Shown here in pieces: positions 35,094 to 43,607 of a stretch of 64,000 bases of DNA; within the stretch, counting starts at the first letter, position 1, and each line of letters starts with the position of its first letter. The position numbers and the translations under genes are program-made. The notes beneath the pieces are model-generated. The model was not told where the DNA came from. It did not search any database and saw only the letters and a program-made list of their open reading frames with translations. Source of the DNA: Erythrobacter sp. (GTDB lineage: Bacteria; Pseudomonadota; Alphaproteobacteria; Sphingomonadales; Sphingomonadaceae); NCBI RefSeq assembly GCF_011765465.1, contig NZ_CP050265.1, forward strand, positions 3,078,425 through 3,142,424. The letters run 5' to 3'.

Positions 35094-35971
35094 GCGCGGC
35101 GGCGCTGCTGTGGCTGGCCCTGCTGGCGAGCGCGCTTGTCCCGACGAGCGCGCAGGCCTGGGGCTTCTACGCGCACAGGAAGACCGCCGAAATCGCCGAA
35201 GCGAATGTCTCGCCCGAGACGCGCGCCAAGATCCGCCGCCTGATGCGTTCCGAAAAGCTGGTCGGCACGCCCGGCTGCCCGCTATCGACCATCGAGGATG
35301 CGAGCGTATGGCCCGATTGCATAAGGCGCGATTACTGGCGCTGGGGCTACACCGCCGCGTGGCATTACCGCACCGCGCCGATCTGCGAGGCCTATGACGC
35401 GCGCCGGAACTGCCCCGGCGGCTCCTGCGTCACCGGTCAGATCGAGCGCGCGCACCGCGTGCTCGCCGACGAAAGCCTGCCCGACAACGTCCGGCTGGAA
35501 GCGCTCGCCTTCATGGTCCATTTCACGGGCGACGTGCATATGCCGCTCCATTCGGGCGACAAGGACGACCGCGGCGGGAACGACCGCAAGGCCGATTACG
35601 GGATCAAGCCGGGCCTGAATCTGCACCGGATCTGGGACGGCCCGCTCGCTGAGCGCGCAATCAGCGATCCCGCCGACCCGGTCGTGAGGCGCTATTCCGC
35701 CGCCGAGCGCGCCGAGCTGGGCGGTGGCACTCCCGCCGACTGGGGCCGCGAGAGCTGGCAGATCAGCCGAAGCTTCGTCTATCCGACCGCGTTCGACACG
35801 GAAAACGTGTGCGAGACCGATTTGCCGATGGAAACGAAGCTGACGCAGGATGACATCGTCCGCGGCGTGCCGATTGCCAAGCGGCGGGTGCAGCAGGCGG
35901 GCATCCGCATCGCCGAGCTGCTCGAAAGCGCCTTCGCGCCCGGTGCGCTGCCGCTGCCCGCGCGCCGCTAG
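35060..35971 (+). CDS. S1/P1-type secreted nuclease, 303 aa
   Basis: The signal peptide ends AQA, leaving Trp34 as mature residue 1; in S1/P1 nucleases that Trp amino group binds zinc. Other ligands appear in FYAHRK (His39), IEDASVWPD (Asp), AAWHYRT (His), HFTGDVHMPLHSGD (His, Asp, His) and LHRIWD (His, Asp). It should be a trinuclear zinc enzyme cleaving single-stranded DNA, RNA and 3-prime phosphates in the periplasm or outside. The ATG at 35060 lies inside the GST gene. Its stop overlaps the convergent cupin gene stop. Confidence 0.93.
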   Translation: MGHRAIRNRRLSAAALLWLALLASALVPTSAQAWGFYAHRKTAEIAEANVSPETRAKIRRLMRSEKLVGTPGCPLSTIEDASVWPDCIRRDYWRWGYTAAWHYRTAPICEAYDARRNCPGGSCVTGQIERAHRVLADESLPDNVRLEALAFMVHFTGDVHMPLHSGDKDDRGGNDRKADYGIKPGLNLHRIWDGPLAERAISDPADPVVRRYSAAERAELGGGTPADWGRESWQISRSFVYPTAFDTENVCETDLPMETKLTQDDIVRGVPIAKRRVQQAGIRIAELLESAFAPGALPLPARR

Positions 35972-36435
35972 AGCAGGCGCTCGGTATCGTAGCGGCTCCC
36001 GTCCTTGCGGAAATAGCCTTCGGGGCCGAAGGTCATGTCGATGTCGGGGTAGACCCCCCTGTCTCTCGCCGCATCGCCCGCGCTGACGGCGACATAGACG
36101 AAGGGCTCGCCCGAGCGGTTCTGCAGGTGGTGCCCGTTGGCCTCGCCCGCCGGCCAGGCGAGCACGTCGCCCGCGCGCACGGGCGTCTCGCCCCCGTCAT
36201 CGACCAGCACCGCCTCGCCCGAAACCGCGACCAGCAGTTCATCGACGTCGCTGTGCCAGTGCCGCTGCGAGGACCATGCCCCCGGCTCGAGCACGACATG
36301 GCTCGCTCCCATGTGCGTGAGCCCGGCAATCCCCGTGAGCCGCCGGTATCGTCGCCCCGCGACCTGCGCGTCGTAAGGCGCGGGATAGCCCGTCGCATTG
36401 GTCTGTTCGATCGCCTCCAGATCGAGCTTGGGCAT
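35968..36435 (-). CDS. Cupin-domain protein, 155 aa
   Basis: Central cupin: ASHVVLEPGAWSSQRHWHSDVDELLVAVSGEAVLVDDGGE, with metal ligands His-x-His and Glu visible, then GDVLAWPAGEANGHHLQNRS carrying the second-motif His. Metal-binding small-molecule enzymes or sugar-binding regulators share this. The C-terminal segment (PDIDMTFGPEGYFRKDGSRY) recurs in uncharacterised proteobacterial cupins. AGGAG stands nine bases before the ATG. It ends in a stop overlapping that of the S1/P1 gene on the other strand. Confidence 0.88.
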   Translation of the reverse strand: MPKLDLEAIEQTNATGYPAPYDAQVAGRRYRRLTGIAGLTHMGASHVVLEPGAWSSQRHWHSDVDELLVAVSGEAVLVDDGGETPVRAGDVLAWPAGEANGHHLQNRSGEPFVYVAVSAGDAARDRGVYPDIDMTFGPEGYFRKDGSRYDTERLL

Positions 36436-36464
36436 CGGCGCATTCTCCTGCTAGCGAGGCGAGC

Positions 36465-37619
36465 ATGAGCCGAACTCTCGACCTTGCCAAGCGCCTGATC
36501 GCGGCGCCCAGCGTGACCCCCGCGACCGGCGCGGTGTTCGATGAACTCGAAGCGATGCTGGAACCACTGGGCTTTGCCGTTCACCGTTTTACGCGCGGGC
36601 AGGGTGCGGACGGCAGCGACGAAGCGCCGGTGGAGAACCTCTTCGCCATTCGCAGCGGGCCGGAAGGCTCGGCCCATTTCGCCTTCGCAGGCCATCTCGA
36701 CGTGGTCCCGCCCGGAGACGGCTGGGCGAGCGCGCCGTTCGAGCCGACCGTCATGGGCGAACTGCTCCACGGACGCGGCGCGGTCGACATGAAAAGCGCG
36801 ATCGCCGCCATGGTGACGGCGGTTGGCGACGTCCCGCGCGAGGCGGGGACGATCAGTTTCCTGATAACGGGAGACGAGGAAGGCCCCGCGCTCCACGGGA
36901 CGCGCGCGCTGATCGACTACATGAACGCCGAAGGCATAAGGCCCGATCTGTGCCTCGTCGGCGAGCCGACCAGCGTCAACCGCTTGGGCGACATGATGAA
37001 GATCGGGCGGCGCGGATCGGTCAACATCTGGCTGACGGTCGAGGGCACGCAGGGGCACGTGGCCTATCCGCACATGGCCGACAACCCCATCCCCAAACTG
37101 GTGGCGATGCTGGCCGAACTCGACGCGCTGGTGCTCGACAAGGGAACCGACTGGTTCCAGCCATCCAATCTCGAGATCACCGAGATCGAGGTCGGCAACC
37201 GCGCGCACAATGTCATTCCCGCCGCCGCCAAGGCGCGCATCTCGATCCGCTTCAACGACCTGCATTCGGGCGCGAGCCTGTCCGAACGCATCGGCGCCAT
37301 TGCCGAAAAGCACGGCGGGAGCGCGCTGCCGATCATCTCGGGCGAACCTTTCCTGACCGAGCCGGGCGCGTTTTCGCGGCTGGTGGCAGAGGCGATCGAG
37401 GCCGAGACCGGAATCGCGCCCGAGCAATCGACCACCGGCGGCACGTCCGATGCGCGCTTCCTTCGCGCGGTGTGCCCGGTGATCGAATTCGGCCTGTGCA
37501 ACGCGACCATGCACAAGCGCGACGAGGCGGTGGCCATAGCCGACCTCGATGCGCTAGCGCGTATCTATGCGCGCATCGCCGAAGGGGCGCTGGCGCTCGA
37601 CATGAAGCAGGGGGCCTGA
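36465..37619 (+). CDS. dapE: Succinyl-diaminopimelate desuccinylase, 384 aa
   Basis: M20 peptidase fold. Zinc site: His in AGHLDVVPPG, Asp in GRGAVDMKS, Glu pair in GDEEGP, Glu in GEPTS and C-terminal His in ATMHKRDE. Hydrolyses N-succinyl-LL-DAP to LL-DAP, needed for lysine and peptidoglycan. A dapB gene lies 4 kb away. It is followed eight bases on by a dicarboxylate symporter, a neighbour with no strict metabolic link although succinate is a DapE product. Confidence 0.96.
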   Translation: MSRTLDLAKRLIAAPSVTPATGAVFDELEAMLEPLGFAVHRFTRGQGADGSDEAPVENLFAIRSGPEGSAHFAFAGHLDVVPPGDGWASAPFEPTVMGELLHGRGAVDMKSAIAAMVTAVGDVPREAGTISFLITGDEEGPALHGTRALIDYMNAEGIRPDLCLVGEPTSVNRLGDMMKIGRRGSVNIWLTVEGTQGHVAYPHMADNPIPKLVAMLAELDALVLDKGTDWFQPSNLEITEIEVGNRAHNVIPAAAKARISIRFNDLHSGASLSERIGAIAEKHGGSALPIISGEPFLTEPGAFSRLVAEAIEAETGIAPEQSTTGGTSDARFLRAVCPVIEFGLCNATMHKRDEAVAIADLDALARIYARIAEGALALDMKQGA

Positions 37620-37627
37620 CGCTTCGC

Positions 37628-38884
37628 ATGAAAACATGGTTCGCAATACCGCTGTGGCAGCGCGTGATCGGCGCGCTCGTGCTCGGCATCCTCGTGGGTT
37701 TCCTGTGGGGGCCGGGGGCGGAAAGCATCAAGATCATCGGCGACATCTTCATCGCCTTCATCAAGATGCTCGTCGTGCCGCTGATCTTCTTCAGCCTCGT
37801 TGCGGGTGTCGCGAGCATCGGGGACCTGAGGAAGCTCGGCAGCGTCGGCTGGCGGGCGCTGCTGCTGTTCATCGCCACCGGCCAGATCGCGGTCTGGCTC
37901 GGCCTTGCGATCGGCACGCTGCTCGCACCCGGCTCCGGCATCGACGGGCGCAGCATGGCGCTCGATCCGGCCGCCCTCGAAAAGGCGCAGGACCGCCAGC
38001 AGAACGCCCAGAGCTTTTCCGAGATGATTCTCGAAACCGTGCCGTCGAGCCCGGTGCAGGTCATGGCGGACGTCAACGTGCTGCCGCTGATCGTCTTCTC
38101 GCTTCTCATCGGGATCGGCATCCTGATGGCAAAGGAGGAGGGCGAACCGGTCCTCAAGATCTTCGAAAGCGGGAGCGTCGTCATGCAGAAGGTGACGATG
38201 ATCGTGATGGAACTGACCCCCTTCGGCGTCTTCGCGCTGATGGCGTGGGTCGCGGGCACGCTGGGCCTCGACGCGCTCCAGGCGCTCGGCTTCCTCGTCG
38301 CGCTCAACTATCTCGGCTGCCTGCTCATCATCTTCGTGATCTATGCCGGCATGATAAAGCTGATCGCGCGGCTGCCCGTGGTCGATTTCTTCCGCGGCAT
38401 CGCCGATGCCATCGCGGTGAGCTATTCGACCGCGAGTTCCAACGCGACGCTTCCCGTGACCCTGCGCTGTGCCGAGCGCAATCTCGGCGTATCGAATTCG
38501 GTGGCGAGCTTCATCATCGCGCTGGGCGCGACGATCAACATGAACGGGACCGCGATGTATCTGGGTCTAGCGACCCTGTTCGGCGCGCAGGCCTTCGGCG
38601 TGGACCTGTCCTGGGCGGACTATTTCACGATCTCGATCCTCGGCACGCTTGGCGCGATCGGTGCGGCGGGGATTCCAGGGGCGGGTCTCATCATGATGGT
38701 GCTGGTGTTCGGCGCGGTCGGCGTGCCGCTGGAAACGATCGCGCTGGTCGCGGGCGTCGACCGGATCATGGACATGATGCGCACCACCACCAATGTCAGC
38801 GGCGACGCGGCGGTGGCGACCACCGTGGCGAGCCTGACGGGCGAGCTCGACCGGGCCGAGATGATCAGCGCGGACGACGTATAG
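37628..38884 (+). CDS. Dicarboxylate/amino acid:cation symporter (DAACS family), 418 aa
   Basis: Eight membrane helices and two re-entrant hairpins of the GltP/DctA family: SYSTASSNATLPVTL (HP1 serine-rich tip), NMNGTAMYLGL (TM7 NMDGT-like), IGAAGIPGAGLIMMVLVF (HP2) and DRIMDMMRTTTNVSGD (TM8). The Arg in MMRTTTNVSGD suits a C4-dicarboxylate or glutamate substrate. Coupled to H+ or Na+ at the inner membrane. The ATG at 37628 gives the usual N-terminus. Its 3-prime end overlaps the convergent lipoprotein gene by 20 bases. Confidence 0.94.
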   Translation: MKTWFAIPLWQRVIGALVLGILVGFLWGPGAESIKIIGDIFIAFIKMLVVPLIFFSLVAGVASIGDLRKLGSVGWRALLLFIATGQIAVWLGLAIGTLLAPGSGIDGRSMALDPAALEKAQDRQQNAQSFSEMILETVPSSPVQVMADVNVLPLIVFSLLIGIGILMAKEEGEPVLKIFESGSVVMQKVTMIVMELTPFGVFALMAWVAGTLGLDALQALGFLVALNYLGCLLIIFVIYAGMIKLIARLPVVDFFRGIADAIAVSYSTASSNATLPVTLRCAERNLGVSNSVASFIIALGATINMNGTAMYLGLATLFGAQAFGVDLSWADYFTISILGTLGAIGAAGIPGAGLIMMVLVFGAVGVPLETIALVAGVDRIMDMMRTTTNVSGDAAVATTVASLTGELDRAEMISADDV

Positions 38885-39359
38885 TCTCGCCCTCGTTGAC
38901 CACGATCCTCTCGCCCGCCTTGCCCGGCCCGGCAAGTTCGAGCGGTTCGAACGCGCCGAGGTGACACTGGGCGTTGGGATTGCCGCCGAAGCGGTCCTGC
39001 AGCGTGATCGCCATGCCCGAACAGATCTGCTCGCGCCCGAAACCCGCGCTCTGCGTGAAGCCCGAGACCAGCACTCCCTCGCAGGGCAGTTGCAGGCGGT
39101 TGAGGTAGAACTGCCCGTCGTTCATGAAAACGATGCTTTCCTCGTCATTGACCACGTAGAAAGTGTTGGCGGTCTGCAGGCAGCGGCGCGGCTCGGCCTC
39201 GGCTCGCACAAAGACGCTCGACTCGTCGGGCCAGATGCGGGCATTGGCGACCTTGCCTTCAATTGAGGGAGCGCCTTGCGATCCGCTCATGCAGCCGGTC
39301 AGGAAAGCGACCAGCGCGAACGCCGCGCCATGAAGGAGAAGCCTTTCGTTACCCGTCAC
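38865..39359 (-). CDS. Cysteine-containing lipoprotein, 164 aa (paralogue of next gene)
   Basis: The start is GTG at 39359, with AGGAGG immediately upstream at zero spacing, an odd arrangement. The signal ends FLTGC (lipobox). Four further Cys lie in RRCLQTAN, LQLPCEGVL, EQICSGMAITLQ and NAQCHLGAFEPL. The pattern matches the neighbouring lipoprotein at 39434-39853: Cys, then F...YLN/YRN, Cys, Cys, TLQ, Cys-x-LG-x-F-x-P. Function unknown. It overlaps the symporter gene by 20 bases at the 3-prime ends. Confidence 0.7.
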   Translation of the reverse strand: MTGNERLLLHGAAFALVAFLTGCMSGSQGAPSIEGKVANARIWPDESSVFVRAEAEPRRCLQTANTFYVVNDEESIVFMNDGQFYLNRLQLPCEGVLVSGFTQSAGFGREQICSGMAITLQDRFGGNPNAQCHLGAFEPLELAGPGKAGERIVVNEGETIRRPR

Positions 39360-39433
39360 CCTCCTGCTCCCTTGCCGACTTCACGCGTCTGGCAATCGTC
39401 CGACAAGAGTGAATGGCCGGTGAAGCGAAGGCT

Positions 39434-39853
39434 TTATTCGCCTTCGTCTTCCTCGACATACTCCACCGGCACGAACTGTCCGAGGCCGCAGCCCGCGCCG
39501 CGCTGGACGCCGCCGCCGATCTGCTGGAGCGTGTAGATGATCTCCGCGCTGCACAGCCGGGTGATTTCGGTGTCGTAGGTGAAGGCTTCCCAGAGGCCGA
39601 GCTGCGGGCAGGAATTGGGCAGCACGTTGCGGTAGACCTTGCCGCCGCGCATCTCGAAATCGATCACGTCGTCGCTGCGTACCGGGGTCTGGCGGATCTG
39701 GGCGAGCGGGATGCAGTTCTGGGCTTTGCCGACCACGCGCACCGGCGGGTCGTAGGCGGTCGGGTCGTCGGAACGCTCCCCATCGTCGACCGGCGCGCAG
39801 GCCGCGGCGAGCGCGAAAAGGGGTAGGGCGCTAAATATCAGGGCTCTTTTCAT
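39434..39853 (-). CDS. Cysteine-containing lipoprotein, 139 aa (paralogue of previous gene)
   Basis: Lipobox LAAAC after a short signal; ATG at 39853 preceded by GGAGAGG. Cys are in AQNCIPLAQI, LPNSCPQLGL, TRLCSAEIIYTLQ and GAGCGLGQFVPV, the same spacing as the gene at 38865-39359. The positions suggest two disulfides in a periplasmic domain of about 100 residues. The C-terminus is acidic (YVEEDEGE). No function known. Only 74 bases separate it from the paralogue, on the same strand, so a tandem duplication is likely. Confidence 0.72.
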   Translation of the reverse strand: MKRALIFSALPLFALAAACAPVDDGERSDDPTAYDPPVRVVGKAQNCIPLAQIRQTPVRSDDVIDFEMRGGKVYRNVLPNSCPQLGLWEAFTYDTEITRLCSAEIIYTLQQIGGGVQRGAGCGLGQFVPVEYVEEDEGE

Positions 39854-39890
39854 GGTCCTCTCCAAAGGCGCGGCCCGACTCGCCCCCCAA

Positions 39891-40562
39891 TCAGGCTCGC
39901 GCTCTCCTATTCTTTCCCTGTTTCGGGTCTTCTAGCACTTTCTTGCGGTAGCTGCACAGGTCCGCGACTGTGCAGCGCCAGCATTCCGGCGTGCGCGCCT
40001 TGCAGACATAGCGCCCGTGCAGGATCAGCCAGTGATGCGCGTGGAGGCGAAAGGGTCGCGGCACGCGCTTCTCGAGCTTCGCCTCGACCTGGTCGGGCGT
40101 CTTTCCCTTGGCGAGACCGGTGCGATTGCCCACACGGAATATATGCGTGTCGACCGCGAAGGTTTCCTGCCCGAACCAGCAATTGAGCACGACATTGGCG
40201 GTCTTGCGCCCGACACCGGGGAGCTTCACCAGTTCCTCGCGCGTGTCCGGCACCTCGCCTGCGTATTCGTCGACCAGCAATTGCGAGAGCGCGATGACGT
40301 TCTTCGCCTTGGAATTGAACAGGCCGATGGTCCTGATGTGCTCGGTCAGCCCTTCGAGCCCTAGGTCGAGCATCTCCTGCGGCGTTTTCACCTTCTCGAA
40401 CAGCGCACGGGTCGCCTTGTTCACCCCGACATCGGTCGCCTGTGCGGACAGGGCGACCGCGACGACGAGCTGGTAAGCGTTGCCGTATTCGAGCTCGGTC
40501 TCGGGCGCGGGGTTGTCCTCGGCGAGGCGGCGGAAGAATTCGAAGATCCGGTCTTTCGTCAC
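39891..40562 (-). CDS. nth: Endonuclease III (DNA glycosylase/AP lyase), 223 aa
   Basis: HhH-GPD enzyme removing oxidised pyrimidines. The helix-hairpin-helix LPGVGRKTANVVLN carries the catalytic Lys; the catalytic Asp is in VDTHIFRVGNRTG. The [4Fe-4S] loop is CKARTPECWRCTVADLC (C-x6-C-x2-C-x5-C). The GTG at 40562 overlaps the stop of the potassium channel gene by four bases. The frame stays open beyond it but only in sequence coding for the channel. Normal length. Confidence 0.97.
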   Translation of the reverse strand: MTKDRIFEFFRRLAEDNPAPETELEYGNAYQLVVAVALSAQATDVGVNKATRALFEKVKTPQEMLDLGLEGLTEHIRTIGLFNSKAKNVIALSQLLVDEYAGEVPDTREELVKLPGVGRKTANVVLNCWFGQETFAVDTHIFRVGNRTGLAKGKTPDQVEAKLEKRVPRPFRLHAHHWLILHGRYVCKARTPECWRCTVADLCSYRKKVLEDPKQGKNRRARA

Positions 40563-41344
40563 GGCATCGCCCCGTCCTTGCCGCGCGCTTCTTCTTCGCG
40601 GTAAGCCTGCATTGCGTCGGAAAATGCCGCCGCGATAATCCCGGTCGGCATGGCGACCAGCCCGATCCCGCCCATCGCGACGAGCGCGGCCAGCACCTTT
40701 CCGAGCGGTGTCACCGGCGAGACGTCGCCATAGCCCACCGTCGTCAGCGTGATGATCGACCACCACATCGCGCGCGGGATCGATCCGAATGCCTCTGGTT
40801 GGACCTTGCCTTCGGCCCAGTAGAGCGCGGTCGCCCCGCCAAGCAGCAGCACAAGCGCAAGCGCGCCGGTGACGTAGAGGTCATAGCGCCGGTCCACGAT
40901 CGCCGAACCCAAAGCCTTCAATGCCATCGAGAATTTCCCGAACTTGAGCAGCGCGGCAAGCCGGAACAGGCGCAGCAGGCGCAGGATCGGCGCGCCTGCG
41001 AGGATGAAGGGGATCAGCGTGATTACCACCACCACGAGATCGATGAGGGCGAAGAACGAACGCGCCCATTCGCTCCGCTTGGCCCAGTCGCTTTCCGGCC
41101 CGGGGCGCTCGGCGACCGCCCACAGGCGCGCGCAGTATTCGGCGAGGAACAGCACGCCGAAGCCGAATTCCGCCCACAGGATCGCGCTCCTGTTTTCGCT
41201 CGCGAAGGCGCGTTCCGTGCCGACGATCGCGACCGCGACCGAGGCGAGGATCGCGAGCACGACCAGCCGATTCGTAAGCGTCAGCTTGCCGTCGGTCCGG
41301 GCCGAGGCGAACAGCTCGTTGTAGGCTCTCGAACGCAGGGTCAC
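40559..41344 (-). CDS. Voltage-gated-type potassium channel, 261 aa
   Basis: Six membrane segments. S4 (about 119-137) carries Arg122, Arg125 and Arg128 at every third position, as in voltage sensors. The pore helix and selectivity filter are at 195-207 (TLTTVGYGD), typical K+-selective. Short cytoplasmic tails lack a ligand domain. The GTG at 41344 overlaps the dapB stop (GTGA), and its own stop overlaps nth, so the three genes are one unit. A role in membrane potential control is inferred. Confidence 0.93.
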   Translation of the reverse strand: MTLRSRAYNELFASARTDGKLTLTNRLVVLAILASVAVAIVGTERAFASENRSAILWAEFGFGVLFLAEYCARLWAVAERPGPESDWAKRSEWARSFFALIDLVVVVITLIPFILAGAPILRLLRLFRLAALLKFGKFSMALKALGSAIVDRRYDLYVTGALALVLLLGGATALYWAEGKVQPEAFGSIPRAMWWSIITLTTVGYGDVSPVTPLGKVLAALVAMGGIGLVAMPTGIIAAAFSDAMQAYREEEARGKDGAMP

Positions 41345-42081
41345 AGGCCGAGCACGTCTTCCATCCGGTAGCGCCCCGGCTCGCGGCCGATCAGCCACAG
41401 CGCGCCCTTGACCGCGCCGCGCGCGAAGATCGCGCGGTCCTCGGCCGAATGGGCGAGGGTGATGCGTTCCTGCTCGCCCGCGAAAATGACGCTGTGCTCA
41501 CCCGCCACGGTCCCGCCGCGCAGGGTGGCGAAACCGATCGCGCCCTCGCGCCTTTCGCCGGTGAAGCCGTGCCGCCCGCTGTCCATCGCGTCCGACAGCG
41601 CGACGCCGCGCGCCTCGGCTGCGGCCTCGCCGAGCAGCTTGGCCGTGCCCGAAGGCGCATCGACCTTCATTCTGTGGTGCATTTCCAGCACTTCGATGTC
41701 CCATTCCGGCCCGAGCCGCGCCGCCGCTTCGCGCACGAGGTGCGCGAGCAGGGTGATGCCGAGGGACGTGTTGCCGGTCTGGAGCACGGGGATAGCCTTG
41801 GCCGCCTCGCCGATGAGGGCGAAATGCTCCTCTTCGAGGCCCGTCGTTCCGACTAGGATCGGGATGCCCGCTGCCTTGGCCGCTTCGAGACTGGCCGCAA
41901 GACCGTCCGGCGCGGAGAAATCGACGGCCACTTCGCACTGGCCGAGCAGCGGGACAGGGTCCCCGCCAAGATCGACCCCGACGCAGAATTCGTGGCCCGC
42001 CTCCTCGATCGCCGCCGCGATCGCCTGGCCCATCCGGCCCTTGTGCCCGATCACGGCAAATCGCCGCGTGTCCTCGCTCAT
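41341..42081 (-). CDS. dapB: 4-hydroxy-tetrahydrodipicolinate reductase, 246 aa
   Basis: N-terminal Rossmann domain with GHKGRMGQAI; catalytic segment EMHHRMKVDAPSGTA (His-His and Lys). NAD(P)H-dependent step of DAP/lysine synthesis, feeding DapE. The ATG at 42081 is preceded by GGAGCGA; a TTG at 42108 is less likely. It starts a three-gene unit with the channel and nth and is divergent from the sirtuin gene, with only 35 bases between starts. Confidence 0.97.
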   Translation of the reverse strand: MSEDTRRFAVIGHKGRMGQAIAAAIEEAGHEFCVGVDLGGDPVPLLGQCEVAVDFSAPDGLAASLEAAKAAGIPILVGTTGLEEEHFALIGEAAKAIPVLQTGNTSLGITLLAHLVREAAARLGPEWDIEVLEMHHRMKVDAPSGTAKLLGEAAAEARGVALSDAMDSGRHGFTGERREGAIGFATLRGGTVAGEHSVIFAGEQERITLAHSAEDRAIFARGAVKGALWLIGREPGRYRMEDVLGL

Positions 42082-42116
42082 TGCATTCGCTCCGCCCCTT
42101 GTGGTCAAAGGCCTTC

Positions 42117-42818
42117 ATGGCAAAGTTCGAGCGCATCGTCATCCTCACAGGAGCCGGCATTTCCGCCGAAAGCGGGATCGACACCTTCCGCGACGCGGGC
42201 GGGCTGTGGGAGCGGCACCGGGTCGAGGATGTCGCAACGCCCGAAGGCTTCGCGCGCAATCCCGATCTCGTGCTCGGCTTCTACGATGCGCGGCGCGCGG
42301 CGCTGGAATCGGTCGAGCCAAACGCCGCGCACCGCGCGCTCGCCCGGCTCGAAGCGGAGTTTACGGGCGATCTCCTGCTCGTCACGCAGAATGTCGACAA
42401 CCTTCACGAGCGCGGCGGGTCGAAGGACGTGCTGCATATGCACGGCGAGCTTTCGAGCGCGCTGTGCACCTCGTGCGAGATGCGCTCGCCGCTCGATGTG
42501 CCCCTGCTGGATCGGCCGAAATGCCCCGTCTGCCAGGCGCCGACTCTGCGCCCGGACGTCGTTTGGTTCGGCGAAATGCCCTATAGGATGGAGCGGATCT
42601 ACGAGGCGCTCGGCACCTGCGACCTGTTCGTCAGCATCGGGACGAGCGGGGCCGTCTATCCGGCGGCGGGCTTTGTGCAGGAGGCGCTGATGAACGGCGC
42701 GCGCACGCTTGAGCTCAATCTGGAGCCCTCCGAAGGCAGCCGATTCTTCACCGAATCGCGCCACGGCCGCGCGGGCGAGATCGTGCCGCAATGGGTCGAG
42801 GAGGTGCTGGAGGGCTGA
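42117..42818 (+). CDS. NAD-dependent protein deacylase (sirtuin), 233 aa
   Basis: Sirtuin signatures: GAGISAESGIDTFR, TQNVDNLHERGG, catalytic His109 (HMHGEL), and a four-Cys zinc ribbon (Cys117, Cys120, Cys136, Cys139). Tyr56 and Arg59 in GFYDARR match the acyl-pocket pair of class III (SIRT5/CobB) enzymes that remove succinyl and malonyl groups. It is divergent from dapB and converges with the Sel1 protein gene. Targets unknown. Confidence 0.95.
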   Translation: MAKFERIVILTGAGISAESGIDTFRDAGGLWERHRVEDVATPEGFARNPDLVLGFYDARRAALESVEPNAAHRALARLEAEFTGDLLLVTQNVDNLHERGGSKDVLHMHGELSSALCTSCEMRSPLDVPLLDRPKCPVCQAPTLRPDVVWFGEMPYRMERIYEALGTCDLFVSIGTSGAVYPAAGFVQEALMNGARTLELNLEPSEGSRFFTESRHGRAGEIVPQWVEEVLEG

Positions 42819-42826
42819 TCCGGTGT

Positions 42827-43555
42827 TCAGGGCCGTTCGAGGACGAGGCAGGCTCCCTTGTCACCCGCTTCGCATGCCTCACTGGCCCGTTTGCGCATGG
42901 AAACCGGGTCAGAATCGTAGATGTCGCAGACATCCTTCTCGCCGCGGATGCAGGCATGCAAGAAGAAGCGAGCCGCCCTTGCATCATTGCGGGGCCCACC
43001 ATGCCGACCCAGGTGCAGCGCGGCGAGTTGCGTGCAGCCCTGCGGGGCCGAGCCGCGGCAAGCGAGGGTGAGCGCACCCTCGGCTCCTGCCAGGTCAGTC
43101 GGACCGCCCTTGCCGGTCAAAAGCGCTCGCCCGAAATGGAAGCAGGCGCGCGCCGATATGGGATTGCTGTCCTCGCCGCTCTTGCAGACGGTCTTTCCCA
43201 GTCGACGAACCAGCGCAAAGTCCGCAGGGCCGCCTTTGGCATTGTGCGCCAATTGCATCAGTATGCCGCAGCCGTCGACGGAACCCAGCCGGCAGGCCCT
43301 CGTCGCCGTGCTGCGCGCGGCGCTGTCGCTCTGCGGGCCACCGCGGCCCTTGAGATGCATGACGACCAGTTCGCGGCAGGCCCGCGCGTCTTCAGCATCG
43401 CAGGCCTGCTGGTGCAGGCGCCGCGCGGCGGCGTAATCACCATTGCGTTCGGCGTCGAGCGCGCGCTCGTAAGTCTCGCCGGAGGTCTGCGCGCAGAGCG
43501 GCGCGGCAAGGATCGCAAGGGCGAGGGCGGCGAGGCGCATTGCTGCACGAGACAT
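42827..43555 (-). CDS. Exported Sel1/Hcp-like cysteine-rich repeat protein, 242 aa
   Basis: A signal peptide (MRLAALALAILAAPLCAQ) precedes about five Sel1-like repeats of 36 residues, each holding a Cys pair seven to eight apart, such as QQACDAEDARACRELV and LACRGSAPQGCTQLA. This is the arrangement of Helicobacter cysteine-rich proteins, in which each repeat is locked by a disulfide. Likely periplasmic adaptor. The Met at 43555 is used; the Met at 43540 would also keep the signal. The gene at 60756 is a longer relative. Confidence 0.78.
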   Translation of the reverse strand: MSRAAMRLAALALAILAAPLCAQTSGETYERALDAERNGDYAAARRLHQQACDAEDARACRELVVMHLKGRGGPQSDSAARSTATRACRLGSVDGCGILMQLAHNAKGGPADFALVRRLGKTVCKSGEDSNPISARACFHFGRALLTGKGGPTDLAGAEGALTLACRGSAPQGCTQLAALHLGRHGGPRNDARAARFFLHACIRGEKDVCDIYDSDPVSMRKRASEACEAGDKGACLVLERP

Positions 43556-43607
43556 GGCACCCGCCTTTAGCGAACAGCCAGCGGGGCACGGTGTAAGGAT
43601 ACGACAG

